NCBI RefSeq assembly: GCF_033100795.1
Contig: NZ_JAWLVI010000004.1
Location: 1 to 64,000 of the forward strand
DNA length: 64,000 nucleotides
From: Pseudothioclava sp033100795
GTDB taxonomy: Bacteria; Pseudomonadota; Alphaproteobacteria; Rhodobacterales; Rhodobacteraceae
Reading direction: 5' to 3'
Part shown: one piece after another, positions 56,530-64,000 of the stretch
Position numbering within the stretch: the stretch's first letter is position 1
Layout of the letters: the number at the start of each line of letters is the position of its first letter
Translations under genes and position numbers: made by a program
Notes under the pieces: model-generated
Seen by the model: only the letters and a program-made list of their open reading frames with translations
Database searches by the model: none
What the model was told of the DNA's origin: nothing

Positions 56530-57485
56530 TGCTACGCACTCTGGCAATAGCTCTTTTGCTTCCGGCGGCTGCGGCCGCCGGTGGCTTTTCTGCCCAGTGG
56601 CCCGTTGATTGCACTCTGGGCGAAAGCTGCTTTTTCCTGAATTTCTTTGACCGTGATCCCGGCCCCAAGACCCTTGATCACCTCTGCGCCACGCAAACCT
56701 ATGATGGCCACGACGGCACTGACATCGCGCTGCCGACCCTTGCGGCGATGCAGGCGGGTGTCGCGGCGCGCGCGGCGGCGACGGGAACAGTCCTGCGCGT
56801 GCGCGACGGGGAACCGGACGGCGCCTATCTGGCGGGAAAATCGGTTAACGGGCGCGAGTGTGGGAATGGTGTCGTGATTGACCACGGCAAGGGCTGGACG
56901 GGGCTGTATTGCCACCTGCGCAAAGGATCGGTGCAGGTCCGCCCCGATCAGATGGTCGGCCCCGACACCGTGATCGGGCAGATCGGGCTTTCGGGAAAGA
57001 CCGAGCATCCGCATCTGCATTTCGAGGTGCAAAAAGACGGGCAAAGCCTTGATCCGTTCGACCCCGAACCCGGGGCAAGCTGTGCTACCGATCCCGCGCA
57101 AACGCTTTGGGATACCCAACCTGCCACCCCCGGCGGCGGGTTGTTGGAGGTAGGTTTTGCCAATGCAGTGCCCGATTATACGGCGCTGAAACTGGGGCAG
57201 TTTCCTGCCACGCCCAACGCAAATGCCCCCGCGCTGGTTCTTTGGGCCTATGGGCACGGCGCGCGGGCCGGCGATGTGCTGCGGCTGGAAATCTCGGGGC
57301 CACTTGGGTTTCGCTTTGCACATGACGCCACGCTCGAACACACGCAAGCGCTGTTCATGCGTGCAGGCGGGCGCAAACGTCCGGCGGTCGGTTGGTCTGC
57401 GGGCGACTATCAGGGGCAGATCACCCTGATCCGCGACGAAAAGCTGCTGCAAAGCCGCGCAGTCACGCTGCGGATCGGGGATTAG
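56529..57485 (+). CDS. Exported M23 family metallopeptidase
   Basis: A 318-residue protein with an N-terminal signal peptide (MLRTLAIALLLPAAAAAGGF). The M23 (LytM) domain has metal ligands in YDGHDGTDIAL (H-x3-D, about residue 60) and HPHLHFEVQ (about 158), both intact, so it probably cuts peptidoglycan crosslinks or activates amidases. A beta-rich C-terminal domain of about 120 residues follows, of unknown role. Its ATG overlaps the clpA stop; it converges with the OmpA-like gene and the stop codons overlap by 4 bp. Confidence 0.88.
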
Positions 57486-58873
57486 CGCTCGGTCAGCTTA
57501 AGCTCGATCCGGCGGTTTGCGGCCCGCGCTTGCGGTGAAATCCCCCCGACAACGGGACGGTATTCGCCAAAGCCCGCCGCCACCAGACGCCGCGGTGGAA
57601 AGCCGAGCGAATTAACCATATAGCGCACCACCGACAGCGCGCGCGCCTGGCTTAGCTCCCAATTATCCTTGAACTCCCCCTCACCCGACAGCGGCACATC
57701 GTCGGTGTGGCCATCGACGCGGATGATCCAGTCAATATCGGGCGGGATTTCCTGCGACAACTCGGTCAAAAGCCGCGTGACCTGCGCGATCTGCGTCTTT
57801 CCTGCCTCGGCCAGATCCGCCGATCCCGCCGCAAACAGCACCTCGGAGGAGAACACAAAACGGTCGCCCACGATGCGCACGCCCTCGCGCCCTGCGACGA
57901 TCTCGGACAGGCGGCCGAAGAATTCAGAGCGGTAGCGTTCGAGGTTGCGGGCGCGCTCGGCCTCAAGTTCAGCCCGCGCAGCCTCGGCTTCCGCGCGGCG
58001 GCGTTGCTCGGCGGCGACCTGCGCCAGGGCTGCATTCAACTGCGAGCCAAGCTTGTCGACCTGCACTTTTGCCTCTTCGTCGCGGGCCTGCGCCTCGTTC
58101 AGAATACCCTGCAACTCGGCCATCTGCGCGCGAAGTGCAGCGACCTGTTCGTTCAACAGCGCAACCTTTTTGGCGGCGGTTTCAGCGATTTCTGTCTGCG
58201 ATTCCAGCGCCTTTTGCGCGGCGCCCTTCAGTGCGGCCTCTTTCTCGGCGGCGGTCAGTTGCGCGCTGAGTTCGGCCTGAAGGTTCGCCTTCGCGGCCTC
58301 GGCAGCGGCCAGAAGCGTCAGCGTTTCCTCGGCCCGCAGACGCGCCGCTTCTAACGCCAGCGTCATCGCCGCCAGTTCATCGCCCGAAGATTTCAGCCGA
58401 TCGCGTAATTCCGCGATCTGCTCGGCCCCAAGGCGCAATTCCTCGGCCTTGCCCGCCGCATCGGCACGCGCCGCATCCCGTTCGCCCAGAAGCGAGGCGA
58501 CCTGCGCCTCGAAGGCCGTGATCTTTTGCCCTGCCTCATCCAGCTCGGCGGTGCGCGTCTCCAGCTGGCTGCTGAGCGTCGCGATCAGCGCAGCCTGCGC
58601 ATCGGCCTTGGTGCGCGCGGTCGACAGATCGCCCTCCAGCTCGGTTACTCGCGCCTCGCGCAAAGACAGCGCCTGCGCCAGATCGGCAACCTGCAAGGTC
58701 AGGTCGGAAAGTTCGTGCTCCTTCGAGGTCAGCGTTTCGCGCAGCACCGATTGCACCACCATAAAGATGGTCAGCACGAACATCAGCACCAGCAAGAGTG
58801 CCGTCATCGCATCGACAAAGCCGGGCCAGACCGTCGAGGCAAAGCGCTGCGTATTGCGTCGGCTCAGCGCCAT
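57482..58873 (-). CDS. OmpA/MotB-like protein with long coiled coil
   Basis: A 463-residue protein. A short cytoplasmic start (MALSRRNTQRFASTVWPGFV) leads to one transmembrane helix (about 20-45: MTALLLVLMFVLTIFMVVQS), as in MotB/ExbD-type proteins. Residues about 50-330 are an Ala/Glu-rich coiled coil. Residues about 345-460 are an OmpA peptidoglycan-binding domain (VDGHTDDVPLSG, NWELSQARALSVVRYM, FGEYRPV and ANRRIELKL). Encoded one base after the TolQ/MotA-like gene, it is the likely second subunit of a proton-driven inner-membrane complex anchored to the cell wall. Confidence 0.85.
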   Translation of the reverse strand: MALSRRNTQRFASTVWPGFVDAMTALLLVLMFVLTIFMVVQSVLRETLTSKEHELSDLTLQVADLAQALSLREARVTELEGDLSTARTKADAQAALIATLSSQLETRTAELDEAGQKITAFEAQVASLLGERDAARADAAGKAEELRLGAEQIAELRDRLKSSGDELAAMTLALEAARLRAEETLTLLAAAEAAKANLQAELSAQLTAAEKEAALKGAAQKALESQTEIAETAAKKVALLNEQVAALRAQMAELQGILNEAQARDEEAKVQVDKLGSQLNAALAQVAAEQRRRAEAEAARAELEAERARNLERYRSEFFGRLSEIVAGREGVRIVGDRFVFSSEVLFAAGSADLAEAGKTQIAQVTRLLTELSQEIPPDIDWIIRVDGHTDDVPLSGEGEFKDNWELSQARALSVVRYMVNSLGFPPRRLVAAGFGEYRPVVGGISPQARAANRRIELKLTER

Positions 58874-58874
58874 C

Positions 58875-60062
58875 TCAGTGGTCCCTGCGCGACAGGATCG
58901 CCCGCGTGAGCGCAGCAAAATCGTTGCGCAGCTCGGCCATGCTTTCCTGCCGACCGGCGGTCAGCTCCTCAAGCATCCGCAACATCTGCTGGTCGATCGA
59001 GCGCAGCCGCATCCGCATTTCGGCCTGAATGTCGTATTCGTCGCCCGCATTCGCGGCCCGCGCGGCATTGGCTTCCAGCGCGCCACTCAGGCGCTCTTGC
59101 CCCTCGGCCATCCGCTGAAGCGCGTTCACCTGCTCGCCCCGCGCGGCCATCTCGCCGCCCAGTTGCTCGGCCAGCTCGACAACACCGGCGGCGAGGGTGT
59201 TCAGATGCGCATCGGTGTGCTGCCGCGCGGCTTCGGTTTGCATGAACATCTCGCGCAGCGTGTCCATCTGCTCGGACATATGGTCAAGGATGCCCGCCAC
59301 CATCGAGCCTTCGCCCTCGCCATCCGCGCCGGTAAAGCTTAGCCGCGTGATCGAGGAAATCCACTCTTCCAGCTCGCGGTAAAACCGGTTCTGCCCGTGC
59401 GAGACGAACAGCTCCAGCATCCCCACGACCAAAGACCCCGCAAGCCCCAGAAGCGACGAGGAAAACGCCGTGCCCATACCGCCAAGCTGGCTTTCCAGCC
59501 CCGCCATCAGCTTGTCAAACACCGCCAGCCCGCTTTCACCCTCTTGCGGAGCAAGCGCGCGGATGGTTTCGACCACTGCGGGGACAGTGGTGGCCAGTCC
59601 GTAGAACGTCCCAAGAAGACCAAGGAAAATCAGCAGGTTAGTAATGTAGCGCGTGATGTCGCGCGCCTCGTCAATGCGTGTCGCAACCGATTCAAGGATC
59701 GAGCGCGCCGAGGAGGTGGCAATCTCGCCCTGCCCCTTGCGCGAGCGCAACAGCGCCGCCAGCGGCGCCAGCATCCCGGGCGGGGTATATTCGGGCCGGC
59801 CCGGTCGGTCGGCAGCGAAACTCTCGATCCAGTAGACCGCCTTCGCCAGTTGCCAGACCTGCCAGAAGCACGCCAGAATGCCGAGTGCAAAGACCGTCAG
59901 GATCAGCCCGTTCAGCCAGGGGTTCGCGATGAAAATCGGGAAGATGCGGGCATAGGCGAACCAGCCCCCCGCCCCCACAAGCCCCAGAACCGCAAGCATC
60001 AGTGTGACCTGACGGACGGGTTGGGAAAACTGCGTTTCGAACCGCTCGGCCTTGGTGCGCAT
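58875..60062 (-). CDS. MotA/TolQ/ExbB-like proton channel family protein
   Basis: A 395-residue membrane protein with two N-terminal helices (about 17-37 and 48-70) and a later pair (about 137-160: YITNLLIFLGLLGTFYGLAT; and 195-222: GMGTAFSSSLLGLAGSLVVG) showing the TolQ/ExbB/MotA channel pattern. After this comes a helical cytoplasmic tail of about 165 residues. AGAGG precedes ATG 60060-60062. With the OmpA-like gene it forms an operon resembling flagellar, Tol-Pal or Zorya AB stator pairs. The specific function is unknown. Confidence 0.85.
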   Translation of the reverse strand: MRTKAERFETQFSQPVRQVTLMLAVLGLVGAGGWFAYARIFPIFIANPWLNGLILTVFALGILACFWQVWQLAKAVYWIESFAADRPGRPEYTPPGMLAPLAALLRSRKGQGEIATSSARSILESVATRIDEARDITRYITNLLIFLGLLGTFYGLATTVPAVVETIRALAPQEGESGLAVFDKLMAGLESQLGGMGTAFSSSLLGLAGSLVVGMLELFVSHGQNRFYRELEEWISSITRLSFTGADGEGEGSMVAGILDHMSEQMDTLREMFMQTEAARQHTDAHLNTLAAGVVELAEQLGGEMAARGEQVNALQRMAEGQERLSGALEANAARAANAGDEYDIQAEMRMRLRSIDQQMLRMLEELTAGRQESMAELRNDFAALTRAILSRRDH

Positions 60063-60137
60063 TCTTGGGCCTCTTTTTTGCCTGTTGGCGCGAGGATAGG
60101 CGCGCGGGGCGGGAATTGCCAAGGGTTTATCAGCGCG

Positions 60138-60671
60138 TCAGACGGTCAGTGCGCGCACCCGTTCGGCCAGCCAGTCCAGATCGGGGTCATTCAGACCAAG
60201 CGCGTGCAGATGTGCGGCGGTGTTCCACAGGTAGTCACGGTTAGGCCCGCGCCCGCCCGTGGCTCCCGCGATGATCTGCGCCTGTTCTTCCAGCGCGTGG
60301 CTGCAATACTGGTCATGCGCCTTGTCGATGACATAGGTGATCGCCTCGATCTTGCGTCCATCTGACAGCGTCAGCGCAATGCGCGCCTCCAGATAGGCGT
60401 CGGTCACCAGTTCCCGCGCGCGGATTTCGGCCAGAACGGCGTCTTCCTCGGGCTTTTTCACCGCGAAGGCGACACCGTGGCAATGGGCGCCCTCTGCCGC
60501 GTCCAGTGCCAGCACCAGCCCCGGCGCCTCGGGCGTTCCGCGATGCACCACCGAGCGCATACAGAACGACCGATGCCACCCGTCGGCACAGGCGGTCACC
60601 GCCTCGGCGGGGTCGAAGCCCGGGTTCCACAGCAGCGAGCCATAGCCAAAGATCCAGAGTTGTTCGGTCAT
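60138..60671 (-). CDS. Glutathione-specific gamma-glutamylcyclotransferase (ChaC-like)
   Basis: A 177-residue protein beginning WIFGYGSLLWNPGF, the YGSL substrate-binding motif of ChaC. Also present are RGTPEAPGLVLALD and the catalytic glutamate region RELVTDAYLE. ChaC enzymes degrade glutathione to 5-oxoproline and Cys-Gly. It diverges from the DUF2125 gene across 63 bp. Confidence 0.9.
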   Translation of the reverse strand: MTEQLWIFGYGSLLWNPGFDPAEAVTACADGWHRSFCMRSVVHRGTPEAPGLVLALDAAEGAHCHGVAFAVKKPEEDAVLAEIRARELVTDAYLEARIALTLSDGRKIEAITYVIDKAHDQYCSHALEEQAQIIAGATGGRGPNRDYLWNTAAHLHALGLNDPDLDWLAERVRALTV

Positions 60672-60734
60672 GTGTCTTTCCCTTCGCGTTCCGTTCTCCT
60701 ACATCTGGCAGGGTCGAATGGGAAGGGAGAGGTC

Positions 60735-61697
60735 ATGCGCAAGCTGATCGTTCTGGTTGCGGGTCTCGCCGGGCTTTATGCGGGCTATTGGACACTTGGC
60801 GCGGTGGTGCTGCGCCAGGGTAGCGAGGCGGCACTTGCGCAGGCGCGCGCTGATGGCTGGGCCGATACCGAAGAAATCAGCCTGGCGGGGTTCCCCTCGC
60901 GCTTTGATCTGAGCTTCTCGGCCCCGCATCTGCGCAGCCCCGATGGGCAGGTGGAATGGAGCGCGCCCGTCGCGCAGGCGCTGGCGCTCTCCTATCAGCC
61001 GAACGCGGTGATCCTTTGGGCCGCGCCCGAGCAGGAGTTGCGCGTCGGGCGTCAGAAATTCGTCCTCAAGAACGACGACATGCGCGCCTCGGTGCGCGCG
61101 GGTCTTACCCCCGATCTGCCGCTTGCGCTTGCAAGCCTTGTGGTCAAAGAGCCGCGCATCACTCCCGATGGAATGGGCGCCGCCGCCAAGGCGACCGAAC
61201 TGCGCGCGTCGATCGCGGCGCTTGAGGGTGGCACCGCTCCCTCATATCGCATCGGATTCGAGATGACCGGCCTGGCACTACCGCCCGAGATTTCGGCCGA
61301 GGCGGTCGGGCGGGTGTTCCTTGATGGCGTCGCGCAATTTGCCGCCCCGCTGGATCGGCACCTTACGGCCGCACCACGCCCGCTGGCCTTGGACATCAGT
61401 TCCGCGCAACTGCTGTGGGGGGATCGCCGCCTTGATGCCGAAGGACGGCTGACGCTCGCCGCCGATGGCATCCCCGAGGGCACGATTAACCTGAAACTGG
61501 GCAACTGGCGCGACTGGCTGGCAAAGGCCGAGGCACTTGGGCTGCTCGATCCCAGGCGCAAACCGATGCTGGAAAGCATCGGCCAGATGATGGCGCAGCA
61601 ATCGGCGGACGGAACGGTTCCCCTCCCCCTTGTCTTTGCGCGCGGGCAGATCCGTCTGGGTCCGATACCCTTGGGGCCGGCGCCGCGCCTGTTCTGA
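60735..61697 (+). CDS. DUF2125 family membrane-anchored protein
   Basis: A 320-residue protein with an N-terminal signal anchor (RKLIVLVAGLAGLYAGYWTL) and an early AGFPSRFDLSFSAPHL segment, the DUF2125 signature. The rest is beta-rich, with WLAKAEALGLLD near the C-terminus. It is probably periplasmic and attached to the inner membrane. Function unknown. GGGAGAGG precedes ATG 60735; longer frames overlap the ChaC gene and are rejected. Confidence 0.83.
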   Translation: MRKLIVLVAGLAGLYAGYWTLGAVVLRQGSEAALAQARADGWADTEEISLAGFPSRFDLSFSAPHLRSPDGQVEWSAPVAQALALSYQPNAVILWAAPEQELRVGRQKFVLKNDDMRASVRAGLTPDLPLALASLVVKEPRITPDGMGAAAKATELRASIAALEGGTAPSYRIGFEMTGLALPPEISAEAVGRVFLDGVAQFAAPLDRHLTAAPRPLALDISSAQLLWGDRRLDAEGRLTLAADGIPEGTINLKLGNWRDWLAKAEALGLLDPRRKPMLESIGQMMAQQSADGTVPLPLVFARGQIRLGPIPLGPAPRLF

Positions 61698-61700
61698 CGG

Positions 61701-62633
61701 TTATTCGCCCGCCTTCGGCGCGCCCGAGCGGCCAAAATCGGGCGCGTCGGTATCCTGACCCGCCTCGATGATGCTGCGGCGGATTGCCCGGGTGCGGGTG
61801 AAATAGTCGAACAGCGTATCGCCATCGCCCATGCGGATTGCGCGCTGCAACACGAACAGCTCTTCGGTGAAGCGCCCCAGAATGTCGAGCGTCGCATCCT
61901 TGTTCGTCAGGAACACATCGCGCCACATCGTCGGGTCCGAGGCCGCGATCCGCGTGAAATCACGAAAGCCCGAGGCCGAGAATTTGATAACTTCGGATTG
62001 CGAGACACGGCGCAGGTGGTCCGCCACCCCCACCATCGTATAGGCAATCAGGTGCGGCGTGTGCGAGGTGACGGCCAGCACCAGATCGTGATGCGCGGCC
62101 TCCATCTCTTCGACATTCGCCTCGATCCCCTCGATAAAGCCGCGCAGGCGCGCAACCGCCGCCGTGTTGGCGCCCTCGGGCGGGGTCAGCAGCCACCAGC
62201 GGTTCACGAACAGCGTGGCAAAGCCCGAGCGCGGGCCGGAATGCTCGGTTCCGGCCAGCGGGTGACCGGGGACGAAGTGCACATGCGCGGGCAGATGCGG
62301 GCCGACAGCCTCGATCACCGCCTGCTTGACCGAACCGACATCGGTCACAATCGCGCCCTCGGCCAGATGCGGGGCGATGCGTTCGGCCACAGCCGCCATC
62401 GCGCCCACCGGCACGCAAAGGATCACAAGATCCGCGCCTTTGACAGCCTCTTCCGGCGTCTCGAACACCTCCGCGACCAGCCCGATTTCGCGCGCCGTCG
62501 CCCGCGTCTCGGCCGAGCGCGCGTGGCCCACAACCGTATCAGCCAGCCCCTTCCATTTCACCGCATGGGCGATGGAGGAGGCGATCAGTCCCAGCCCGAT
62601 CAGGGCAACGCGTTTGAACTTTGGCGCGCTCAT
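61701..62633 (-). CDS. tyrC: Prephenate/arogenate dehydrogenase
   Basis: A 310-residue NAD(P)-dependent dehydrogenase for tyrosine synthesis. The Rossmann motif GLGLIASSIA is at the N-terminus, with VTDVGSVK, PGHPLAGTEHSGP (catalytic histidine) and SHTPHLIAYTMVG following. Specificity for arogenate or prephenate cannot be read from the sequence. The start overlaps the hisC stop as ATGA, a common arrangement in alphaproteobacteria. Confidence 0.92.
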   Translation of the reverse strand: MSAPKFKRVALIGLGLIASSIAHAVKWKGLADTVVGHARSAETRATAREIGLVAEVFETPEEAVKGADLVILCVPVGAMAAVAERIAPHLAEGAIVTDVGSVKQAVIEAVGPHLPAHVHFVPGHPLAGTEHSGPRSGFATLFVNRWWLLTPPEGANTAAVARLRGFIEGIEANVEEMEAAHHDLVLAVTSHTPHLIAYTMVGVADHLRRVSQSEVIKFSASGFRDFTRIAASDPTMWRDVFLTNKDATLDILGRFTEELFVLQRAIRMGDGDTLFDYFTRTRAIRRSIIEAGQDTDAPDFGRSGAPKAGE

Positions 62634-63718
62634 GCTCCACCTGCCTTGAACACGCCAATCAGATGCGCCACGCGGCGGCATGAGGGTTCGTCGCCCACTG
62701 TGATACGCAGGCAATGCGGCAGGTTGTAGCCCGCCACCCGACGCACGATGATGCCTTCGGATTTCAGATAATCATCACAGGCGCTTGCCTCCTCGGGCGA
62801 GGAAAACCGCGCAAGGATAAAGTTCGCCGTCGAAGTGTCCGAGGGCACGCCCTTTTCGGCCAGCGCCTCGGCCAGCCAGGCGCGCAGGCGCGTGTTGTCA
62901 TCGCGGCACCGCGCGACCCAGTCCTGATCGCGCACAGCCGCTTCGGCGGCGTCTTGCTGCGCGGCCGAGAGGTTAAACGGTCCGCGGATGCGGTTGAGAA
63001 CGTCGATCACCTCGCGCGCGCCATAGCCCCAGCCGATCCGCAGCCCGCCAAGGCCGTAGATCTTGGAAAAAGTGCGCGTCATGAAAACGTTGGGCAGACG
63101 CGTCGCCAGATCGGCGCCGCCGTCATACCCTTCGACATATTCGGCATAGGCACCATCAATCACCAGAAGGCACCCTTTGGGCAGACCATTCGCAAGGCGT
63201 TCCAGCTCGGCCAGCGCAATCATCGTGCCGGTCGGGTTGTTCGGGTTGGCCAGGAACACAAGCTTGGTGTTCTTGGTGCAGGCTTTCAGGATCGCATCCA
63301 CATCGGTGGTGCGCTCGCGTTCAGGCACAGAGACCGGCTTGCCGCCCGCTGCCATCGTCGAGATCCGATACATCAGGAAGCCATGCTCGGTGAACACCAC
63401 CTCTGAACGCGGGCCGACATAGGCCTGACACAGGAAGTGAATGATCTCGTCCGAGCCGACGCCACAAATGATGCGATCCGGGTCCAGCCCGTGCACATCG
63501 CCGATCGCGGCGCGCAGGCCCGCGTGGTCGGTATTCGGATAGCGATGCAGCGTGTGCACCGAACGCGCCAGCGCCTCTTTCGCCTTGTCCGAGCAGCCGA
63601 ACGGATTTTCGTTCGAGCTGAGCTTGATGGCATCGGTGCGGCCGGGAACATGCGCCTGCCCACCCTCGTAAAGGGCGATATCCATAATGCCGGGTTGGGG
63701 CACGATCAGCTGGCTCAT
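62630..63718 (-). CDS. hisC: Histidinol-phosphate aminotransferase (also possible aromatic aminotransferase)
   Basis: A 362-residue class II PLP aminotransferase: KLSSNENPFG at the N-terminus, VFLANPNNPTGT, IDGAYAEYVEG, the PLP lysine in TRTFSKIYGLGGLRIGWG (about residue 220) and NLPHCLRITVG at the end. Fusion into one operon with tyrC suggests that the enzyme may also transaminate prephenate or aromatic keto acids, as HisC-like proteins beside tyrA often do. Start ATG 63718 (MSQLIVPQPG). Confidence 0.92.
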   Translation of the reverse strand: MSQLIVPQPGIMDIALYEGGQAHVPGRTDAIKLSSNENPFGCSDKAKEALARSVHTLHRYPNTDHAGLRAAIGDVHGLDPDRIICGVGSDEIIHFLCQAYVGPRSEVVFTEHGFLMYRISTMAAGGKPVSVPERERTTDVDAILKACTKNTKLVFLANPNNPTGTMIALAELERLANGLPKGCLLVIDGAYAEYVEGYDGGADLATRLPNVFMTRTFSKIYGLGGLRIGWGYGAREVIDVLNRIRGPFNLSAAQQDAAEAAVRDQDWVARCRDDNTRLRAWLAEALAEKGVPSDTSTANFILARFSSPEEASACDDYLKSEGIIVRRVAGYNLPHCLRITVGDEPSCRRVAHLIGVFKAGGA

Positions 63719-63907
63719 GACGGACTCCTTGAACTCTCGGCGCTTTCTAGCGAGCGGCGCGCGCCAAAGCCAGCGCAACTTGCGCGGGGCCGATTGATAA
63801 AATTTGATCGAGTTTCGCGATTTCCAGCCGTTTCACGCCGGATTCGGGCCACATTCTGGCGCGAAGCATAGGTGAACGAAGCCTTAAGAAACAAGATACA
63901 ACCCTAA

Positions 63908-64000
63908 ATGAAACGCCGCACATTCATACTCGCTATAGTTGCCGCCCCCGCATTTGCCCAGACCGCAAACGCGGGCGCCTCGGCGCTTGAAATGGGGTGG
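63908..64000 (+). CDS. Start of an exported protein (runs off the window)
   Basis: ATG 63908 opens a frame of 31 visible codons beginning MKRRTFILAIVAAPAFAQTA, a signal peptide with two arginines after the lysine and a likely cleavage after ANA. The rest lies outside the window, so the product cannot be named. It diverges from hisC across about 190 bp in which I see no clear operator. Confidence 0.6.
   Translation, partial: MKRRTFILAIVAAPAFAQTANAGASALEMGW

Noticed and set aside
57482..60062. Possible Zorya (ZorAB) antiphage system
   Set aside because: The two proteins have the right general architecture, but no ZorC, ZorD or ZorE gene follows; chaC and an M23 peptidase flank the pair. Kept only as an uncharacterised stator-like pair.

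Overview
The window looks like chromosomal core DNA from an alphaproteobacterium of the Rhodobacteraceae (Rhodobacterales). GC content is high, the genes are densely packed with many ATGA/TGATG overlaps, the F1 ATPase operon is atpHAGDC without the F0 genes, and several small family-typical proteins are present (DUF934, DUF2849, DUF1150, DUF6476, DUF2125, YdcH/DUF465, Hint-domain and H-type lectin proteins). I saw no rRNA, tRNA, CRISPR array, insertion sequence or intact prophage.

Layout. 1-4.3 kb: a minus-strand assimilatory sulfur operon (cobA/SUMT, DUF2849, sulfite reductase, APS reductase, DUF934, ferredoxin-NADP reductase) diverging from an Lrp/AsnC regulator. 4.9-11.6 kb: a frameshifted RTX-like gene, a 1669-residue membrane/PAS/GGDEF/EAL protein with a CtrA-type box upstream, and a small glyoxalase-superfamily-like protein. 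11.6-16.6 kb: an AraC regulator diverging from an acyl-CoA degradation operon (SDR, thiolase, acyl-CoA dehydrogenase), then a methyltransferase. 16.6-20 kb: copper efflux (copA-cueR, with a CueR-type promoter) and a DksA-like zinc-finger protein. 20-25.1 kb: a very large DEDDh exonuclease/RecQ/UvrD fusion. 25.2-32.9 kb: a GemA-like remnant, DUF6476, rluD, rpoH, a Gfo/Idh/MocA oxidoreductase, an Lrp regulator diverging from trxB, a Hint protein, DUF1150/hsp20 and YdcH. 32.9-42.2 kb: purE-purK, prs, DsbA-like isomerase and alpha/beta hydrolase, YcgN, ribF, MaoC hydratase, HAD phosphatase, Mn pyrophosphatase and a TraB/GumN protein. 42.3-45.7 kb: groES-groEL behind a perfect CIRCE element, then two accessory genes including an H-type lectin. 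45.8-51.7 kb: atpHAGDC and a methyltransferase. 51.8-64 kb: gloB, a ClC transporter, clpA, an M23 peptidase, a TolQ/OmpA-like pair, chaC, a DUF2125 protein, tyrC-hisC and the start of an exported protein.

The clearest regulatory theme is heat shock. rpoH has its own sigma32-type promoter, hsp20 has one of the same architecture (14-nt spacer), and groESL carries CIRCE. Copper control is also self-contained in copA-cueR. The best candidates for undescribed biology are the exonuclease-RecQ-UvrD fusion, the proton-channel/long coiled-coil OmpA pair, and the membrane coiled-coil protein beside a small lectin. Start codons were corrected from the longest reading frames using Shine-Dalgarno sites and family N-termini. 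All functional calls rest on reading motifs by eye, with no database search.
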